Shown here in pieces: positions 5,554 through 7,419 of a DNA stretch of 7,419 nucleotides. The notes below the pieces were generated by a model, which had not been told where the DNA came from, made no database searches, and saw nothing but the letters and a program-made list of their open reading frames with translations. Position 1 is the stretch's first letter. The number at the start of each line of letters is the position of its first letter. This DNA comes from Christensenella sp. UBA4247. Its GTDB lineage: Bacteria > Bacillota > Clostridia > Christensenellales > CAG-1252. The stretch spans positions 1-7,419 of the forward strand of contig DGWX01000069.1 in assembly GCA_002395405.1 (NCBI GenBank), written 5' to 3'. The translations under genes were made by a program, and so were the position numbers.

Positions 5554-5775
5554 ATGGATAGTGCGGGAGAGAAAATTATCAAAAAACGCCTGAAGGAAGA
5601 AATCAGGAACAGCGGATTAACGACGGTTGAGATCGCTCGTCGAATCGGAGTTTCGCCCGAGATGATAACGCAATACTGTACTACGAAGAAATTCCCCAAG
5701 TTGGATACGTTTAGAGAGTTATGCCTCGCGATCGGGGCTTCGGCAGATTATATTTTGGGATTAAAAGATTATTAA
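5554..5775 (+). CDS. Small Cro/C1 (XRE) type transcriptional regulator
   Basis: The 73-residue protein is nearly all one helix-turn-helix domain (about 8-70). Helix 2 is TTVEIARRIG (23-32), the recognition helix is near SPEMITQYCTTKKFP (34-48), and the LCLAIGASADYILGL end (56-70) is typical of Cro/C1 and HTH_3 proteins. It should bind DNA as a dimer. It has no sensor or second domain, so any signal must act on it directly or through a partner. No Shine-Dalgarno sequence precedes the ATG (the bases before it read ataaaatcgaaaat), and a -10-like element lies within 20 bp, so the message may be leaderless or nearly so. The divergent zinc-finger gene and the two inverted repeats between them point to a repressor controlling its neighbour and itself. 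That role is inference. Confidence 0.87.
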   Translation: MDSAGEKIIKKRLKEEIRNSGLTTVEIARRIGVSPEMITQYCTTKKFPKLDTFRELCLAIGASADYILGLKDY

Positions 5776-5790
5776 GTTTTTGATTGACGG

Positions 5791-5822
5791 AGAATGCGAG
5801 AAAACCTTGCGTTCTTTTTTTT
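5791..5822 (+). terminator. Intrinsic terminator after the XRE gene
   Basis: AGAATGCGAG pairs with CTTGCGTTCT (10 bp including two G-U) around loop AAAAC, followed by eight T. It separates the regulator from the eda operon, whose -35 begins 9 bp later. Confidence 0.85.
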
Positions 5823-5830
5823 ATACTCCG

Positions 5831-5860
5831 TTGACCTTTTTATAAAATATATGTTATTAT
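5831..5860 (+). promoter_or_regulatory. Promoter of the eda-kdgK operon
   Basis: TTGACC (5831-5836) is 18 bp from TATTAT (5855-5860), which has a TGT extension. A better -10, TATAAT at 5858-5863, would need a 21-bp spacer. Start is expected near 5867, leaving a leader of about 80 nt. Confidence 0.65.
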
Positions 5861-5878
5861 AATTCCATAACGTGCATT

Positions 5879-5892
5879 TTACGCGCGCGTAA
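5879..5892. promoter_or_regulatory. Perfect 14-bp palindrome in the eda leader, possible operator
   Basis: TTACGCGCGCGTAA is a perfect palindrome about 12-25 bp downstream of the predicted start. A repressor bound there could block elongation. It does not match a regulator motif I can name with confidence. A second small inverted repeat, GGCG-AACAA-CGCC (5897-5909), follows. Confidence 0.4.
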
Positions 5893-5945
5893 GAAAGGCG
5901 AACAACGCCGTTTGAAAATTTTAATCCCGAGGAGGAGACTTTACA

Positions 5946-6575
5946 ATGATTGAAGAAACACTCAAACGCATCGAACAGCTCAAAATCGTTCCGGTCGTAA
6001 AAATAGACGATCTCGCGGATACCCTTCCTTTGATGGAAGCTCTGAAAAAGGGCGGGATCCTCAGCGCGGAGATTACATTCCGTACTGCTTGCGGTCCCGA
6101 CGCGCTTGCGCTCGCGGCAAAGAATTGCCCCGATATGCTGATCGGCGCCGGTACGGTGATCAATAAAGAACAGGCGGAAAAGGCGGTTTCATGCGGCGCG
6201 GCGTTCGTGGTCGGTCCCGGCTTCTCCAAAGAGGTTGCGGAAGTTTGCCGCGAGGCGGGCGTTTTGTATTTGCCCGGAACGGTAACGCCTACCGAAGTTA
6301 TGGCGGCGATCGCGGAGGGTTTGAAAGTCGTTAAATTCTTCCCCGCGGAGAATTACGGCGGCGTTAAAACCATCAAAGCGCTGGCGGGTCCTTTCCCCGG
6401 TATTAAGTTTATGCCCACGGGCGGGATCTCGGCAGAGAATATCAAGAGCTATTTCGAAACGGGCAAGGTGATCGCTTGCGGCGGTAGCTGGATGGTAAAA
6501 GACAGCCTCGTAAAAGCAAAAGAATTCGATAAAATAACGGCTTTATCCAAAGAAGCCATGGAGGTAATAAAGTAA
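5946..6575 (+). CDS. eda: KDPG / KHG aldolase
   Basis: It cleaves 2-keto-3-deoxy-6-phosphogluconate to pyruvate and glyceraldehyde 3-phosphate, and often also splits 4-hydroxy-2-oxoglutarate. The 209-residue length is that of the class I aldolase family. Visible marks are IVPVVK (14-19), AEITFRT (41-47, with the catalytic Glu42 and Arg46), GAGTV, PGTVTP, the Schiff-base lysine Lys130 in VVKFFPAE, and the phosphate-site segment MPTGGIS. All key residues are present. AGGAGG lies 10 nt before the ATG, with a second GGAG 8 nt away. The next gene, kdgK, starts on the last base of its stop codon, so the pair forms the KDG to KDPG to pyruvate route of uronate or pectin breakdown. The leader holds a palindrome that may be an operator. 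Confidence 0.95.
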   Translation: MIEETLKRIEQLKIVPVVKIDDLADTLPLMEALKKGGILSAEITFRTACGPDALALAAKNCPDMLIGAGTVINKEQAEKAVSCGAAFVVGPGFSKEVAEVCREAGVLYLPGTVTPTEVMAAIAEGLKVVKFFPAENYGGVKTIKALAGPFPGIKFMPTGGISAENIKSYFETGKVIACGGSWMVKDSLVKAKEFDKITALSKEAMEVIK

Positions 6576-7419
6576 TGAAAGCAGTTACGTTCGGTGAATT
6601 GATGTTAAGACTGGCTCCGGAAGGATATATTCGTTTCGTGCAAGCGGATCGTTTCGGAGTAACTTTCGGCGGCGGCGAGGCCAACGTTGCGGTTTCTCTC
6701 GCAAATTACGGGATCGACGCGGCGTTCGTTTCCAAACTTCCGAAAAACGATATCGGACAGGCGGCGGTAAACAGCCTCCGTAGGTATGGGGTGGACGTTT
6801 CCAAGATTACCCGCGGCGGCGATAGGATCGGTATCTATTTCCTCGAAAAGGGAGCGAGCCAGCGCCCGAGCAAAGTCATTTACGACAGAGCAAATTCCGC
6901 GATCGCTCTCGCGAAAAAGGAAGATTTCGATTGGAACTCGATTCTGGACGGTGTGTCCTGGTTCCATTTTACCGGCATTACGCCCGCTCTTTCGGATGAC
7001 GCCGCGGCCATTACGCTGGACGCTTTGAAAGCGGCGAAAGCGAAGGGCATCACCGTTTCTTGCGATCTCAATTACAGGAAAAAGCTTTGGTCGAAAGAAA
7101 AGGCGAAAGAAGTTATGACTTCCCTTATGCCGTACGTGGACGTTTTGATCGCAAACGAGGAAGATTCCGCCGACGTGTTCGGGATCAAGGCGGACGGGAC
7201 GGATATTTCCAAAGGCGCTCTCAGCAAAGAGGGGTATAAGTCTGTTGCGAAAAAGCTCGTGGACGCGTTCGGATTCAAATACGTTGCGATCACGCTCCGC
7301 GGCAGCATTTCCGCAAACGACAATAAGTGGAGCGCGATGCTCTTTGACGGCAAGGACTATTATTTCAGCAAAGAATATATGATCCATATCGTGGATCGCG
7401 TGGGCGGCGGCGACAGCTT
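6575..7419 (+). CDS. kdgK: 2-keto-3-deoxygluconate kinase, PfkB family (3' end cut by window)
   Basis: It phosphorylates 2-keto-3-deoxygluconate to KDPG, the substrate of the aldolase encoded just upstream. The reading frame is open for 281 codons to the window edge. The protein starts MKAVTFGELMLRLAP, has the PfkB substrate-binding segment FGGGEANVAVSLANYG (31-46), a central VSCDLNYRKKLW region, and reaches the C-terminal ATP-site motif DRVGGGDS, whose Asp280 should be the catalytic base. Family members usually run about 310-345 residues, so only the last helices are missing. The VDRVGGGDS form is the one I associate with KDG kinases of this group; other sugar kinases of the family remain possible. 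The ATG overlaps the eda stop by one base (TAATG) and has GGAGGT 9 nt upstream, so translation is probably coupled. Confidence 0.92.
   Translation, partial: MKAVTFGELMLRLAPEGYIRFVQADRFGVTFGGGEANVAVSLANYGIDAAFVSKLPKNDIGQAAVNSLRRYGVDVSKITRGGDRIGIYFLEKGASQRPSKVIYDRANSAIALAKKEDFDWNSILDGVSWFHFTGITPALSDDAAAITLDALKAAKAKGITVSCDLNYRKKLWSKEKAKEVMTSLMPYVDVLIANEEDSADVFGIKADGTDISKGALSKEGYKSVAKKLVDAFGFKYVAITLRGSISANDNKWSAMLFDGKDYYFSKEYMIHIVDRVGGGDS

Noticed and set aside
6605..7387. A 260-codon open frame on the minus strand opposite kdgK
   Set aside because: The plus-strand frame through the same DNA gives a clear PfkB kinase; the antisense frame has no recognisable features.

Overview
The window looks like chromosomal DNA of intermediate GC from a Gram-positive Bacillota, probably a member of the Clostridia. 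This is inferred from strong AGGAGG-type ribosome binding sites, many intrinsic terminators with long U-tracts, TTGACA/TATAAT promoters (several with a TGn extension), a tRNA gene with encoded CCA, and the flavour of the proteins. No marker here fixes the genus.

Layout from left to right. (1) 54-200, minus strand: tRNA-Ala(GGC) with its own promoter and terminator. (2) 307-915, minus: a four-helix membrane protein resembling DUF2798 proteins. Its leader holds a strong terminator and a possible promoter. (3) 1069-3158, minus: a phenylalanine operon. A promoter drives a 17-residue leader peptide containing Phe-Phe-Phe, then mutually exclusive antiterminator and terminator structures, then pheA (prephenate dehydratase) and aroF (class I DAHP synthase). 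This looks like a complete ribosome-mediated Phe attenuator, a mechanism best known from enterobacterial pheA; T-boxes are the commoner solution in Bacillota. (4) 3221-4935, plus: a divergently transcribed beta-CASP metallo-beta-lactamase-fold protein (RNase/CPSF-like), ending at a terminator that works in both directions. (5) 4948-5822: an AT-richer two-gene module. A B-box-like zinc-finger membrane protein (minus) and a 73-residue Cro/C1-type regulator (plus) diverge from a 102-bp region with two similar inverted repeats. One repeat exactly fills the -35/-10 spacer of the membrane-protein promoter, which suggests direct repression by the regulator. (6) 5831-7419, plus: eda (KDPG/KHG aldolase) and kdgK (KDG kinase, cut by the window end), overlapping by one base. 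They form the lower part of uronate/pectin or Entner-Doudoroff breakdown, behind a promoter and a perfect 14-bp palindrome in the leader.

The genes work as independent small units: Phe synthesis under Phe-codon control, an RNA-processing-type hydrolase, a self-regulated zinc-finger/membrane module of unknown job, and sugar-acid catabolism. The most interesting signals are the Phe attenuator and the XRE/zinc-finger operator arrangement.
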